This document shows, piece by piece, positions 23,747 to 32,108 of a DNA stretch of 64,000 nucleotides. The stretch comes from Bog-532 sp965277615 (GTDB lineage Bacteria; Actinomycetota; Actinomycetes; Streptosporangiales; Streptosporangiaceae). The DNA lies in NCBI GenBank assembly GCA_965277615.1, contig CBDIDG010000004.1:682001-746000 (forward strand). The letters run 5' to 3'. The notes beneath the pieces were generated by a model. It was not told the origin of the DNA and ran no database searches. It saw only the letters and a program-made list of their open reading frames with translations. Position 1 is the stretch's first letter. Every line of letters starts with the position of its first letter. The translations under genes were made by a program, and so were the position numbers.

Positions 23747-24861
23747 GAGTCCGGCCCCTGTCCGGCGAGCTGGGCGCCGAGCAGGGCAAGTTGCTCGGTC
23801 GCCCCGCCGAAGGCGAGTTCGTTCTGGCGAGCCCACAGCGTGTGGCGGTACAGCGGATAGTCCGTGACCACACCCATGCCACCGTGCAGGTGCTGTGCCG
23901 CCGAGCTGACGGTGAAGCCCGCTTCGGCGGCCCAGTACTTGGCGTGCGCCAGCGCCGCGCGGGCTGGCTTGCCCGCGTGCAGTAGCCATGCCGCGCGCCA
24001 CATGGTTACCCGGCAGTTCTCGACCGCGGTGTACATGTCAGCGGCACGCATCGCGACGGCCTGGAACGAGCCGATCACCTGGCCGAATTGCTCGCGTTGC
24101 GCGGTGTAGGCGACGGTCAGCCTGAGCGCCTCGTCGAGCACCCCGACCTGCTGGGCGCAGAGCCCGACGACCGAGCGGTCGATCAGGAACTGGCGGACCA
24201 GACGACCGTCGGTGCCGAGTACAGCATCCGGCGGACAGCGGACACCCCGCAGCGTCAGCTGCACTTGCGGCTGCCCGCTGGCCGTTGCCTGCGCATCGAG
24301 CCGCACGCCGTCGCGGCGCGGGTCCAGGACGACAACGGCCACGCCGTCGCCGCGTTGCACGGGCACTAGCACCAGATCGGCCTCCGCCCCGTAGGGTACG
24401 CAGGTCATGAGGCCCTCAAGACACCAGTCGTTACCGTCGGGAACCAGCCGAACGCCGAACTGGCCGTCGGCGCCGCGGCCGCCGTGCAGCGCCGGGACAG
24501 CAATGTGTCGGCCGGTCACCAGGCCAGGCAGTAGCTCGCGACGCTGCGCAGCCGTGCCGAAGCGGTCGATCGCGGGTGCGCCGACGAGCATCGACTCCGC
24601 GGCGGGCACCGGAGTCACCGCGCGTCCCTGCTCTACGAGCAGGGCACACAGCTCCAGCACGTCACAGCCGGCGCCGCCAGCGTCCTCGGCGACGCCGAGC
24701 CCGGTCAGTGCGGTCTCGCCCAGCAGCTTCCATGAGGTGGAGTCCATGCCGGACGCCACTGCCGCGCGGCCGGCGAACACCGACACCGCAACGTCGCGGG
24801 CTGCTTTCTGCTGTTCGCTGAAACGGAAATCCATCGGCGTGTCGTCTGTGGTGTGGGTCAT
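23743..24861 (-). CDS. Acyl-CoA dehydrogenase, short beta-type partner
   Basis: This 372-residue FadE-like flavoprotein opens with MDFRFSEQQKAARDVAVSVF after a short leader. It contains LTVAYTAQREQFGQVIGSFQAVAMRAADMY and QHLHGGMGVVTDYPLYRHTLWARQNELAFGG, typical of ACAD C-terminal domains. In the heteromeric ACADs of steroid catabolism one subunit of this type lacks a complete FAD site and pairs with a second ACAD. The next ACAD of this operon (25298-26476) would be that partner. ATGA overlaps bind it to both neighbours. Confidence 0.9.
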   Translation of the reverse strand: MTHTTDDTPMDFRFSEQQKAARDVAVSVFAGRAAVASGMDSTSWKLLGETALTGLGVAEDAGGAGCDVLELCALLVEQGRAVTPVPAAESMLVGAPAIDRFGTAAQRRELLPGLVTGRHIAVPALHGGRGADGQFGVRLVPDGNDWCLEGLMTCVPYGAEADLVLVPVQRGDGVAVVVLDPRRDGVRLDAQATASGQPQVQLTLRGVRCPPDAVLGTDGRLVRQFLIDRSVVGLCAQQVGVLDEALRLTVAYTAQREQFGQVIGSFQAVAMRAADMYTAVENCRVTMWRAAWLLHAGKPARAALAHAKYWAAEAGFTVSSAAQHLHGGMGVVTDYPLYRHTLWARQNELAFGGATEQLALLGAQLAGQGPDS

Positions 24862-25301
24862 CGAGTGTCCGGGACGAAGACGGGAAGGGTCAGATCGTCG
24901 GCGACCACGACGAACTGCGCGCGGACAGGCTCACCGATCGGCGGACCGCACGCGCCGTACCCGCCGAGCTGGGCGGCCATCCGCACGCCCTCGGGGAGAT
25001 CGATCACCGCTATCCAGTACGGCTCGCCGAACGGCGGCAGCAGCGGATGATGCACGCGGGCCGTACTGTGAACGCGGCCAGCACCCGAAGACACGACATA
25101 ATCCCACGTCAGCGATCGGCATACCGCGCATGCCGGGCTGCTCGGGTGCCGCAGCGCACCGCAGGACGCGCAGCGCTGGATGCGCAACTCGCCGGCTGAT
25201 ACACCCGCCCAGAAGTACGCATTGTCGTCGTTGATGGCGGGACGCAGTACGGCGGCGGCGTTCCCGGGCGGCACCGGGACGGCGGTGGATGGTGTGCTCA
25301 T
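24858..25301 (-). CDS. DUF35 OB-fold protein with rubredoxin-like zinc ribbon
   Basis: This 147-residue protein has a zinc ribbon CASCGALRHPSSPACAVC (two CxxC pairs) after an N-terminal helix (NAYFWAGVSAGELRIQRC), then an OB fold (residues about 75-140). DUF35 proteins form complexes with SCP2-type thiolases and supply CoA-substrate binding; in ChsH2 the domain is fused to MaoC. Here it is a separate gene between two acyl-CoA dehydrogenases, with the thiolase two genes on. ATG 25301 is chosen for its overlap with the upstream stop. Confidence 0.92.
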   Translation of the reverse strand: MSTPSTAVPVPPGNAAAVLRPAINDDNAYFWAGVSAGELRIQRCASCGALRHPSSPACAVCRSLTWDYVVSSGAGRVHSTARVHHPLLPPFGEPYWIAVIDLPEGVRMAAQLGGYGACGPPIGEPVRAQFVVVADDLTLPVFVPDTR

Positions 25302-26476
25302 CGCCGGCTCCGCGGCAAGCCGAGCGCCTTCCAGGCGACGATCTCGCGCTGGACCTCGTTGGTGCCTCCGCCGAACGTGTAGTGAATGCCACTGCGAAAC
25401 AGTGTCTCGATTCGCCCTTGCAGCACCGCACCGGGCGATCCGGCACGCAGCGGTCCCGCCGTGCCGAGCACCTCCAGCATCAGGCGGACGACTTCCTGCA
25501 CGGACTCGCTGCCGAACACCTTGACCATCGACGCGTCCGGCGGTTCCAGCGTTCCCGCGTCGGCGGACGACGCGAGGCGCCAGTTGTGCAGCCGCACCGT
25601 CTCGAGCCGGGTATGCGCCCGGGCCAGCGCCTGCTGCACCCACGGCGAGTCGATGACGCGACCGCCGTGCGGGCCGTCGCTCGACCGGGCCCAGGCCACC
25701 AGCTCGTCAAACAGAACGGCGTAGCGGGCGACGAAGCCGGCGACGCCGGTGCGCTCGCTGTTGAGCTGGCTGGTGATCAGCCGCCAGCCCTCGTTCTCAC
25801 CCAGCACGAGATGATCGGGCGAGAGCCGCACATTGTCGTAGTAGGTGGCCGTGGTGTCGTCCCCACCCATCGTCTCCAGCGGCGTGACGCTGAAACCAGG
25901 CGCGTCGGTCGGAACGATGAAGATAGAGATGCCCCGGTGCCGGTCCTCGGCTGGGCCCGTGCGCGCCGCCAGCCAGATGTAGTCGGCGACCTGGCCGTGC
26001 GTCGTGAACACCTTGCTTCCGTTGATGACGTAGTCGCCGCCTTCGCGTACCGCCCGTGTCCTGAGTGCGGCCAGGTCACTGCCGGCCGAGGCCTCGGTAT
26101 AGCCGATCGCGAACTCGATCTCCCCCGCCGCGACGCGCGGCAGGTAGTGCTCCTTCTGCCGGTCACTGCCCAAGCGGATCAGGGTCGGGGCGACGGTATC
26201 GACGGTGATGAACGGGATCGGCGCCCCGGCGCGCTCGGCCTCCTCGCGGAAGATGCACTGCTCCAGCGCCGACATGCCGCGCCCGCCGTACTCGGCGGGC
26301 CAGCTGACGCCCAGCCAGCCGTCGGCGCCGATCTTGCGCCGGGTGCTCTGGTAGGCGTCACCGCCGCGGCCCTCTGACTCGAAGCGCTCACGCAGCTCAG
26401 GGGAAATGACGTCGGCGAAGTACGCGCGCAGCTGGGCCTGGAGCGCCTGCTGGTCCGCCGACCACGCTACGTGCAT
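25298..26476 (-). CDS. Acyl-CoA dehydrogenase, alpha-type
   Basis: This 392-residue FAD enzyme has the N-terminal helical domain (AWSADQQALQAQLRAYFADVISPELR), the middle-domain motif FAIGYTEASAGSDLAALRTRA and the C-terminal HYTFGGGTNEVQREIVAWKALGLPR. The motif order and length are those of FadE-type dehydrogenases active on large CoA thioesters. With the beta-type ACAD at 23743-24861 it would make a heterotetramer that desaturates the side chain of an acyl-CoA. It overlaps the MaoC gene by 10 bases and the DUF35 gene by 4. Confidence 0.93.
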   Translation of the reverse strand: MHVAWSADQQALQAQLRAYFADVISPELRERFESEGRGGDAYQSTRRKIGADGWLGVSWPAEYGGRGMSALEQCIFREEAERAGAPIPFITVDTVAPTLIRLGSDRQKEHYLPRVAAGEIEFAIGYTEASAGSDLAALRTRAVREGGDYVINGSKVFTTHGQVADYIWLAARTGPAEDRHRGISIFIVPTDAPGFSVTPLETMGGDDTTATYYDNVRLSPDHLVLGENEGWRLITSQLNSERTGVAGFVARYAVLFDELVAWARSSDGPHGGRVIDSPWVQQALARAHTRLETVRLHNWRLASSADAGTLEPPDASMVKVFGSESVQEVVRLMLEVLGTAGPLRAGSPGAVLQGRIETLFRSGIHYTFGGGTNEVQREIVAWKALGLPRSRR

Positions 26477-26910
26477 GACACCGGCGCGAGTTCCACGGCG
26501 ACGGTTGCTGTCACTGACTTTTCCTGTAGCTGATTATCAATCGCCAGGTCGAGCTCGACGAGCCGACGGCCTGCCTGCGTCGTCCGCCGCGTGACGACGC
26601 CCCGCACGGTGAGGGTGTCACCCGGGCAGTTCGGCGCGTGCATCCGCACGGCCAGCGCGCGCAGGAACGACTCGTGTCCGGCCCAGTCCGTCACGTAGCG
26701 GCCGAAGATGCCCTGGTACCACATCGTGTTGAGGAAGATGTCCCGCGCACCGTTGGCCTTTGCGAACTCATGATCGTGGTGGATGGGATACAGATCCCGG
26801 GTACCCAGAACGTCTCGCGCCAGTGTCGTGCGCGTGACCTCGATGACGAGTTCCGGCAGCACCTGTCCCTCGGTGACGGCGTTCCACTCGAGGTTGCCCA
26901 GCCCCATCAT
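26467..26910 (-). CDS. MaoC-family hotdog hydratase
   Basis: This 147-residue single-hotdog protein has the hydratase-2-like motif RDLYPIHHDHEFAKANGARDIFLNTMWYQGIFGRYVTDW, where Asp and His are placed as in (R)-specific enoyl-CoA hydratases. It probably pairs with the MaoC-N protein encoded directly upstream (4-base overlap) to form a heteromeric enoyl-CoA hydratase such as ChsH1-ChsH2. It would hydrate the product of the acyl-CoA dehydrogenase pair. Confidence 0.9.
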   Translation of the reverse strand: MMGLGNLEWNAVTEGQVLPELVIEVTRTTLARDVLGTRDLYPIHHDHEFAKANGARDIFLNTMWYQGIFGRYVTDWAGHESFLRALAVRMHAPNCPGDTLTVRGVVTRRTTQAGRRLVELDLAIDNQLQEKSVTATVAVELAPVSCT

Positions 26911-27554
26911 GCGGACCGCCCGGCCGTGCCGTCGTAGCGGAGGATCACCTGAGTGGCCCGGGCGATGAGCACGCCAGCATTCTCGCTGCGATACTCGGCG
27001 ACCGTCGCGACGAAGACGCCCGCGCCGACCTTTGTCTGCTTGACCGGGCTGACCGATTCGACGAGCACCGCCTGGCGGATCCGGCCGTCACCCGGCCCGT
27101 ACGGCTCGAGGTACTCCTCCTTGCGCGTCACCGCGGTGGCCGTGGAGAAGCCGTGCTCGGCCAGGATCGCGCGCACCCGGTCCTCGGGATCCCGGCCTTG
27201 AGCGGCTACCGCAGCGCGCTCGCGCTCCTCGACGAACGCCGGTGCCCATGACCGGCCGACCATGTAGGTGAGAAGGGCATGCGGCGGCGAGATGAGCCGT
27301 CCGAAGCGCGATGAGCGCGCGATCCCCTCGTCCCAGTACACCGGATTGCCGTCTTCCACCGCTTCGCAGAAATTCCAGATTTCGGTGGTGTTAATCGCCG
27401 AACGAGACCAGCGCCACGGGCCGAGTCGTCCGATGTACGGCGTGACAAGGTCTGCGATCAGGCCGTCGAGCGACGCCGGCTTGACATCATTCAGGGCGCT
27501 CAAGAGCATGTGCCGGTGGACGGGACCAGGTAGATCATCGGCAGCTCCCAGCAC
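26907..27554 (-). CDS. MaoC N-terminal-type dehydratase subunit (FAS1-like)
   Basis: This 215-residue protein resembles the MaoC_dehydrat_N family: SAINTTEIWNFCEAVEDGNPVYWDEGIARSSRFGRLISPP and a second half with RKEEYLEPYGPGDG and VEYRSENAGVLIARATQVILRY. It is the first gene of a seven-gene operon (hotdog pair, two ACADs, DUF35, thiolase, CoA ligase), and an operator-like site lies 40 bases upstream. The GTG start at 27554 is uncertain; ATG 27509 is an alternative. Confidence 0.88.
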   Translation of the reverse strand: MLGAADDLPGPVHRHMLLSALNDVKPASLDGLIADLVTPYIGRLGPWRWSRSAINTTEIWNFCEAVEDGNPVYWDEGIARSSRFGRLISPPHALLTYMVGRSWAPAFVEERERAAVAAQGRDPEDRVRAILAEHGFSTATAVTRKEEYLEPYGPGDGRIRQAVLVESVSPVKQTKVGAGVFVATVAEYRSENAGVLIARATQVILRYDGTAGRSA

Positions 27555-27593
27555 GTTGATCGGCCGCAGCGCGTCGGACTAGAGACACACATA

Positions 27594-27604
27594 ATATAGA
27601 CTAT
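27594..27604. promoter_or_regulatory. ATAGACTAT-type operator, copy 4
   Basis: ATATAGACTAT holds a perfect ATAG-A-CTAT palindrome between the divergent MaoC-N operon (minus) and the oxalomesaconate-hydratase-like gene (plus), so it can control both. Confidence 0.7.
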
Positions 27605-27714
27605 CTGAAGCGGGGCAGGCCAGCAACGTGACCCCTGTCTCGGCTGGGCGCCCCTTATCCCAGAGGATGACCTCGCCGCCTTCCCGCCCGCTCCGACTTC
27701 CCGAGGACGTCACC

Positions 27715-28719
27715 GTGATAATCGACTCGCACTCTCACCTGGTCGCCCCGCCGGTGTTCAACGCGACGTGGACCACCATGGAGGCGGCGGGCACGTACGG
27801 GGGACGGCAGCGCAACCTCGTGACCGAGGAGGAGCTGATCGCCGGCGCGGACCGGCAGATCGCTCTTATGGATGCCGTCGGCACTGACCTGCAGCTGACC
27901 TCCCCGCGCCCGTACACGCTCAAGCACTCGCGCACCCCGGTCGAGGCGGTGCACTGGTGGATCCAGAACAACAACGATGCGGTGAGCGTGCAGGTCAAGG
28001 CGCGGCCGGAACGCATCCAGGGCATCGGCGCACTCCCGCAGATCGCCCGCGAACCCGTATCGGTGGCCTTCGACGAGCTGGAGCGGTGCATACACGAGCT
28101 GGGCTTCGTGGGCGTGCTCGTCAACCCGGATCCAGGCGAGGGAGACGGCACTACGCCGGTGATGGGCGACCCGTACTGGTACCCGCTCTACGAGAAGCTC
28201 GTCGACCTCGACGTACCCGCGCTCCTGCACTGCGCGGCCTGCTACGGCCGGGAAAACTACAGCGAGCACTTCATCAGCGAGGAAAGCCTGGCGATCGGTT
28301 CGATCATCCGCAGCGACGTCTTCGAGCGGTTCCCCGCGCTGAAGCTGGTCGTTCCGCACGGTGGCGGGTCGGTGCCCTATCAGATCGGACGATGGATCGC
28401 GCACGAGGGCAAGTTCACGAGCCGGACGCCCGCCCAGGCCAAAGAAGTGTTCACCGGGCGCCTGCGCAAGTTCTGGTTCGACACGTGCCTGTATACGACC
28501 GAGGCGCTCGGGCTGCTGTGCCAGGTGGTCGGCGCAGACCGTGTCCTGTTCGGCACCGAGCGGCCGGGAAGTGGTTACGGACTCGAAGACGTCAAGCCCC
28601 TGATCGATGCGCTGCCTGGACTCACAGACAGTGACCGTGCCGCCATCTTCGAGCAGAACGCCCGCACCGTGTACAGTCGGCTGCCGGACCCGCTCGGGTC
28701 AGCGCCCGGGGCACGCTGA
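27715..28719 (+). CDS. Amidohydrolase, 4-oxalomesaconate hydratase-like
   Basis: This 334-residue TIM-barrel metal enzyme starts at GTG 27715, where GAGGA sits about 7 bases upstream; longer frames have no such site. Metal motifs are DSHSHL, a His in PALLHCAAC, VVPHGGGSVPYQIGR and the late Asp/Glu in VLFGTER. The stretch ELERCIHELGFVGVLVNPDP and the following YWYPLYEKLVDLDVPALLH closely match what I recall of LigJ, which hydrates 4-oxalomesaconate to 4-carboxy-4-hydroxy-2-oxoadipate, rather than ACMSD decarboxylases. The assignment is from memory of the family and would fit the dioxygenase and aldolase in this cluster. Confidence 0.8.
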   Translation: MIIDSHSHLVAPPVFNATWTTMEAAGTYGGRQRNLVTEEELIAGADRQIALMDAVGTDLQLTSPRPYTLKHSRTPVEAVHWWIQNNNDAVSVQVKARPERIQGIGALPQIAREPVSVAFDELERCIHELGFVGVLVNPDPGEGDGTTPVMGDPYWYPLYEKLVDLDVPALLHCAACYGRENYSEHFISEESLAIGSIIRSDVFERFPALKLVVPHGGGSVPYQIGRWIAHEGKFTSRTPAQAKEVFTGRLRKFWFDTCLYTTEALGLLCQVVGADRVLFGTERPGSGYGLEDVKPLIDALPGLTDSDRAAIFEQNARTVYSRLPDPLGSAPGAR

Positions 28720-28783
28720 CTGCTCGGGAGATGCGGCTCGCCGTGTCGTGCTGACGCTGGCGCGGCTGGCCGGGCAGTACGGG

Positions 28784-29836
28784 TCAGCCGCCGACGAGCA
28801 ACTGCCAAAGGCCCAGGTCGTCCGCTGCGACGGCGGCCCGCCCCAGCTCCTCGGACCAAACGCGTTCGCCACGCCACTCCGCGCGCCACGACCACAGACG
28901 CGTCGTGGCCAAGTGCAGCGCGTGCTCGCGCGTCATGCCGATCGCGCCGTGCACCTGATGGGCTATGGCAGCCACAGCGCCAGCGGCCTGCGCCGTGCGA
29001 ACCTTTGCTGCCGCGACGGCGAAGGCCGCCGCCGGGCCGGTGAAACCGTCGGCGCAGACCTCGACCGCCCGGTCGGTCGCGGCACGCGCGGCGGACACCT
29101 CAGCCGCGAGCATCGCGAGCTGCTGCTGAATGGCCTGGAATGCCGAGAGCGGACGCCCGAACTGCACGCGCTCGCCGGCGTAGCGAACGGTCATCGGCAA
29201 CAGCGCCTCCAGCGCTCCGGACAGCAGGATCGCCCGGGACAGCGCGCCGCGGCGCATGAGCTGGATCTCGGCCGCGGGCCCTACCTCGGCCACAGAGGTG
29301 GCATTCGCAGTGCAGTGCACGTCGAGCTCGTCGCGCGGCTCCCCGGCGAGGTTCTGCCCGAGCGTCACCGTAGCGGCTGGCGTGACAAACACCGCCGCGG
29401 CGTGGCCAGCGCTCGCTACGCCGACGACGTGACTGGCACACCGGCCGTAGGCCACCCGGGGCAGCTCTCCGCGAAGCTGCCATTGCGAACCCGCTCGCGC
29501 CGCCTCGACCTGGCCAAATCCTGCGGTTATCACGCCGTCGGGTATCTCCAGGCCAGCGTCGGCCAGGAGCGGTCCCGCGATGATGGCGGCCTCGGCGACC
29601 GGCACCTGCGCGCTGAAGGCTCCGGCCTGCCGCACGATGGTCGCGGCTTCGGCCAGCGTGCCACCGCTGCCGCCGGCGTCCTCCGGCGTGCCTACCCGGG
29701 TGAAGCCGCCGTCGGCGAGCTCGGTCCACAGGCTGGTATCGAGACCGCCCTCACAATCCGTCAGGTGCTGGGGTGTGCAGCGCGCCCGCAGCATCGCGGT
29801 CACGGCCCGCTCGAACTCGTCCAGTTCGGCGTTCAC
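28784..29836 (-). CDS. Acyl-CoA dehydrogenase, beta-type (second pair)
   Basis: This 350-residue FadE-like protein is of the shorter, partner type. It has GGFTRVGTPEDAGGSGGTLAEAA in the N-terminal domain, GERVQFGRPLSAFQAIQQQLAMLAAEVSAARAATDRAV in the C-terminal domain, and HQVHGAIGMTREHALHLATTRLWSW near the end. It is translationally coupled to the ACAD upstream (4-base overlap), so the two probably form a heteromer. It is the last gene of the operon started by the LigB-type dioxygenase. Confidence 0.88.
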   Translation of the reverse strand: MNAELDEFERAVTAMLRARCTPQHLTDCEGGLDTSLWTELADGGFTRVGTPEDAGGSGGTLAEAATIVRQAGAFSAQVPVAEAAIIAGPLLADAGLEIPDGVITAGFGQVEAARAGSQWQLRGELPRVAYGRCASHVVGVASAGHAAAVFVTPAATVTLGQNLAGEPRDELDVHCTANATSVAEVGPAAEIQLMRRGALSRAILLSGALEALLPMTVRYAGERVQFGRPLSAFQAIQQQLAMLAAEVSAARAATDRAVEVCADGFTGPAAAFAVAAAKVRTAQAAGAVAAIAHQVHGAIGMTREHALHLATTRLWSWRAEWRGERVWSEELGRAAVAADDLGLWQLLVGG

Positions 29837-31023
29837 CGCAACCCCAGTGCTCGCGCGACGACTCCGCGCAAGATCTCGCTGGTCCCACCACGCAGCGTGA
29901 ACGAGGGGGCGTGCGAGATGGCCGCAGCGAGCAGTCGCGCTGCGGCGTCACCGCCACCGGGATCGGGTTCGGCGTCCAGCAGCTGTCGCGCCAGGTCAAC
30001 AAGTTCGTTCTCGAAGCGGGTGCCCAGATCCTTCACGGTGGCCGCCCGTACGTCGACGGGCACGCCTGCCGCGAGGTCGGCGGCGACCGACAGGGACATC
30101 TGCCGCACGCTCCACAGCCGGGCCAGGATACTGCCCAGCTGGGCGAGCTGAGCCGACTCTCCCCGCTGGCGCACCGCTTCGACGATGTGCGGGACGAGTG
30201 GGTATACCGACAGGAAGCGCTCCGGGCCGCTGCGTTCGAAGGCGAGCTCGGAGGTCACTTGCTGCCAGCCCGAGCCGATGGTCCCCAGTACCAGGTCGTC
30301 GGGCACGAATACGCCATCGAAGATGACCTCGCTGAAGTGGACCTCGCCGGTGAGCAGCGGCACCGGTCGCACTTCGAGGCCAGCCGAATCGGTAGCCACG
30401 ATGAACTGCGACATGCCCTCGTGGCGGTGCGATGCGTCGCCGGGCGAGGTACGGGTGAGCACGACGAGAGCGTGGGCGTGGTGTGCACCGCTGGTCCAGA
30501 GCTTGTGTCCCGACAGTCGCCAGCCGCCATCGGCCCGGTCGGCCCGGGTGCGGATCGAGGCCAGGTCCGATCCTGAGTCCGGCTCACTCATGCCGATGCC
30601 GAAGTAATATTCACCGCGCGCCATCGCCGGCAGGAAGCGCTGCTTCTGAGCTTCGGTTCCGTAGCGCAGGATCGACGGCCCCATCTGCCGGTCGGCGACC
30701 CAATGTGCTGCGATCGGTGCGCCGACGGCGAGCAGCTCCTCGACCACGGCGAACCGGTCAAGAGCCGAGCGCCCGTGACCGCCGTACTCGGTCGGCCAGG
30801 TCATGCCGATCCAGCCCCGTGCGCCGAGCGCCCGGCTGAACTGCTCGTCCCATCCCATCTGCCAGGCATCGCACTGCGGCGTGAAGGCGCCGGCATCCCG
30901 CTGCTCGGCGATGAACTCGCGAACTTCCTGACTCAGGGCAACGCGGGCCGCGCCGGAGGAAGTAGATTCGCGCGCGGGACTGGAGCGGGCCGGTGCCGCC
31001 ATCGCAGGCCTGGTCACTGCCAC
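29833..31023 (-). CDS. Acyl-CoA dehydrogenase, alpha-type (second pair)
   Basis: This 396-residue FadE-like enzyme has WIGMTWPTEYGGHGRSALDRF, FGIGMSEPDSGSDLASIRTRAD (FAD/substrate motif) and FTLRGGTSEILRGVVARALGLR at the C-terminus. The first 30 residues are low complexity, and start choice among GTG 31023, GTG 31017 and ATG 31002 is open. It overlaps the dioxygenase gene by 10 bases and the beta-type ACAD by 4. It is probably a second desaturation step or a parallel substrate range. Confidence 0.9.
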   Translation of the reverse strand: MAVTRPAMAAPARSSPARESTSSGAARVALSQEVREFIAEQRDAGAFTPQCDAWQMGWDEQFSRALGARGWIGMTWPTEYGGHGRSALDRFAVVEELLAVGAPIAAHWVADRQMGPSILRYGTEAQKQRFLPAMARGEYYFGIGMSEPDSGSDLASIRTRADRADGGWRLSGHKLWTSGAHHAHALVVLTRTSPGDASHRHEGMSQFIVATDSAGLEVRPVPLLTGEVHFSEVIFDGVFVPDDLVLGTIGSGWQQVTSELAFERSGPERFLSVYPLVPHIVEAVRQRGESAQLAQLGSILARLWSVRQMSLSVAADLAAGVPVDVRAATVKDLGTRFENELVDLARQLLDAEPDPGGGDAAARLLAAAISHAPSFTLRGGTSEILRGVVARALGLR

Positions 31024-32006
31024 GCGGCGTAGGCGACGCCGACACCGGTGCCAGCCTCCGAGCGGTACCCGGCGATGTAGTCGATGACCGTCATGTGCAG
31101 GTCCGTGAGCGCGCCCGCGGCGGTGATCCAGTTCAGGATCTCGGAGCTGCCGTCCTGGAGCAGCTCGGCTGGCAGTGCGTCGATGGTGGCTACGTCATTC
31201 GCTTGCAGGGCGCGCAGGACGCGCCGGTCGAGTTCCTCGTCCACCACGAAGTGGCTCAGCCCTCCGCTCGTGATGATCGCGACGCGTTCGGCACCTGGCC
31301 AGGAGCGGATGCCGTCGGCCAGCGCTTGGCCGAACCGATAGCAGCGGGCCGGCGACGGCTGGTTCGGCGGGTACATCGTGTTGAGATGCACGGGAACCAT
31401 GATGAGCGGCTGCTCGCCCATCAGGCGGCGCCGGGGGAATGTCCAGGCGTGCCCCATCACCCGGCCCGCGGGTTGCTTCGTTAGCTGGGCCGGGTCGAAG
31501 CCAGCCGTCATGAGGGTGCTGACGAGGTGCCGGGCCAGGCCGGCGGCGACAGGGTAGATCTCCGGCTCGTCGCCGTGATAGGCCCACTGACCGACGCGCA
31601 GGCCCTCAGGCATGGCGGCCAGGCGCTCGGCCGGGTTGGGGATATCGGTGATCGTCTCGCCGAGGTACACGGCGAACGCGGGCATGCCGTCGTCGCCGAA
31701 CAGCTCCTTGTGGTCATTGCCGATGATGACGGCAACGGTCGCACCAGAGTTCTCCAGTTTCTCGCGGCAAGCCTCAATGCCGGCTTGCATGGCGGCGTAT
31801 TTGGTCTGGAAGACCTCCGCCGACAGCTGGCGCTCGAGGTCCCCGGGTGCAGCTGACACCAGCTCGTCATAGGACCTGATCGCCCCGCCACGCCCGCGCA
31901 GCGCATCGTTGTGCCGATCCCGGGCAGCGTGCTGCTGCCATACGTCAACGCCCGTGTTCAGCATCGGCGAATGAGAGCTTGCAATCCCGATGACGATCTC
32001 GGCCAC
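31014..32006 (-). CDS. LigB-type class III extradiol ring-cleavage dioxygenase
   Basis: This 330-residue non-heme Fe(II) enzyme shows the LigB ligand set: His12 (SSHSPML), His99 (GNDHKELF), the catalytic His252 (SGGLSHFVVDEELD) and Glu289 as the third iron ligand. The length and the opening AEIVIGIASSHSP fit gallate or 3-O-methylgallate dioxygenase-type members rather than LigAB. It would open an ortho-dihydroxylated aromatic acid. Together with the oxalomesaconate-hydratase-like and RraA aldolase-like proteins it gives a complete ring-opening route. Start is GTG 32006; a CCTAT/ATAGG operator lies 46-60 bases upstream. Confidence 0.88.
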   Translation of the reverse strand: MAEIVIGIASSHSPMLNTGVDVWQQHAARDRHNDALRGRGGAIRSYDELVSAAPGDLERQLSAEVFQTKYAAMQAGIEACREKLENSGATVAVIIGNDHKELFGDDGMPAFAVYLGETITDIPNPAERLAAMPEGLRVGQWAYHGDEPEIYPVAAGLARHLVSTLMTAGFDPAQLTKQPAGRVMGHAWTFPRRRLMGEQPLIMVPVHLNTMYPPNQPSPARCYRFGQALADGIRSWPGAERVAIITSGGLSHFVVDEELDRRVLRALQANDVATIDALPAELLQDGSSEILNWITAAGALTDLHMTVIDYIAGYRSEAGTGVGVAYAAWQ

Positions 32007-32051
32007 GGCGGCCCGCCCTTCAGTCGCGCGGTACTCCAGACTGGACGATAT

Positions 32052-32066
32052 CCTATAGAAAATAGG
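32052..32066. promoter_or_regulatory. ATAGACTAT-related operator, copy 5
   Basis: CCTAT-AGAAA-ATAGG is a perfect 5-bp-arm inverted repeat upstream of the dioxygenase/ACAD operon. It is a looser relative of the common element but equally AT-rich and equally placed. Confidence 0.45.
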
Positions 32067-32108
32067 AGCACGAAATCATCCTGACGGCCACGGGAGGACC
32101 AGCGCCGG

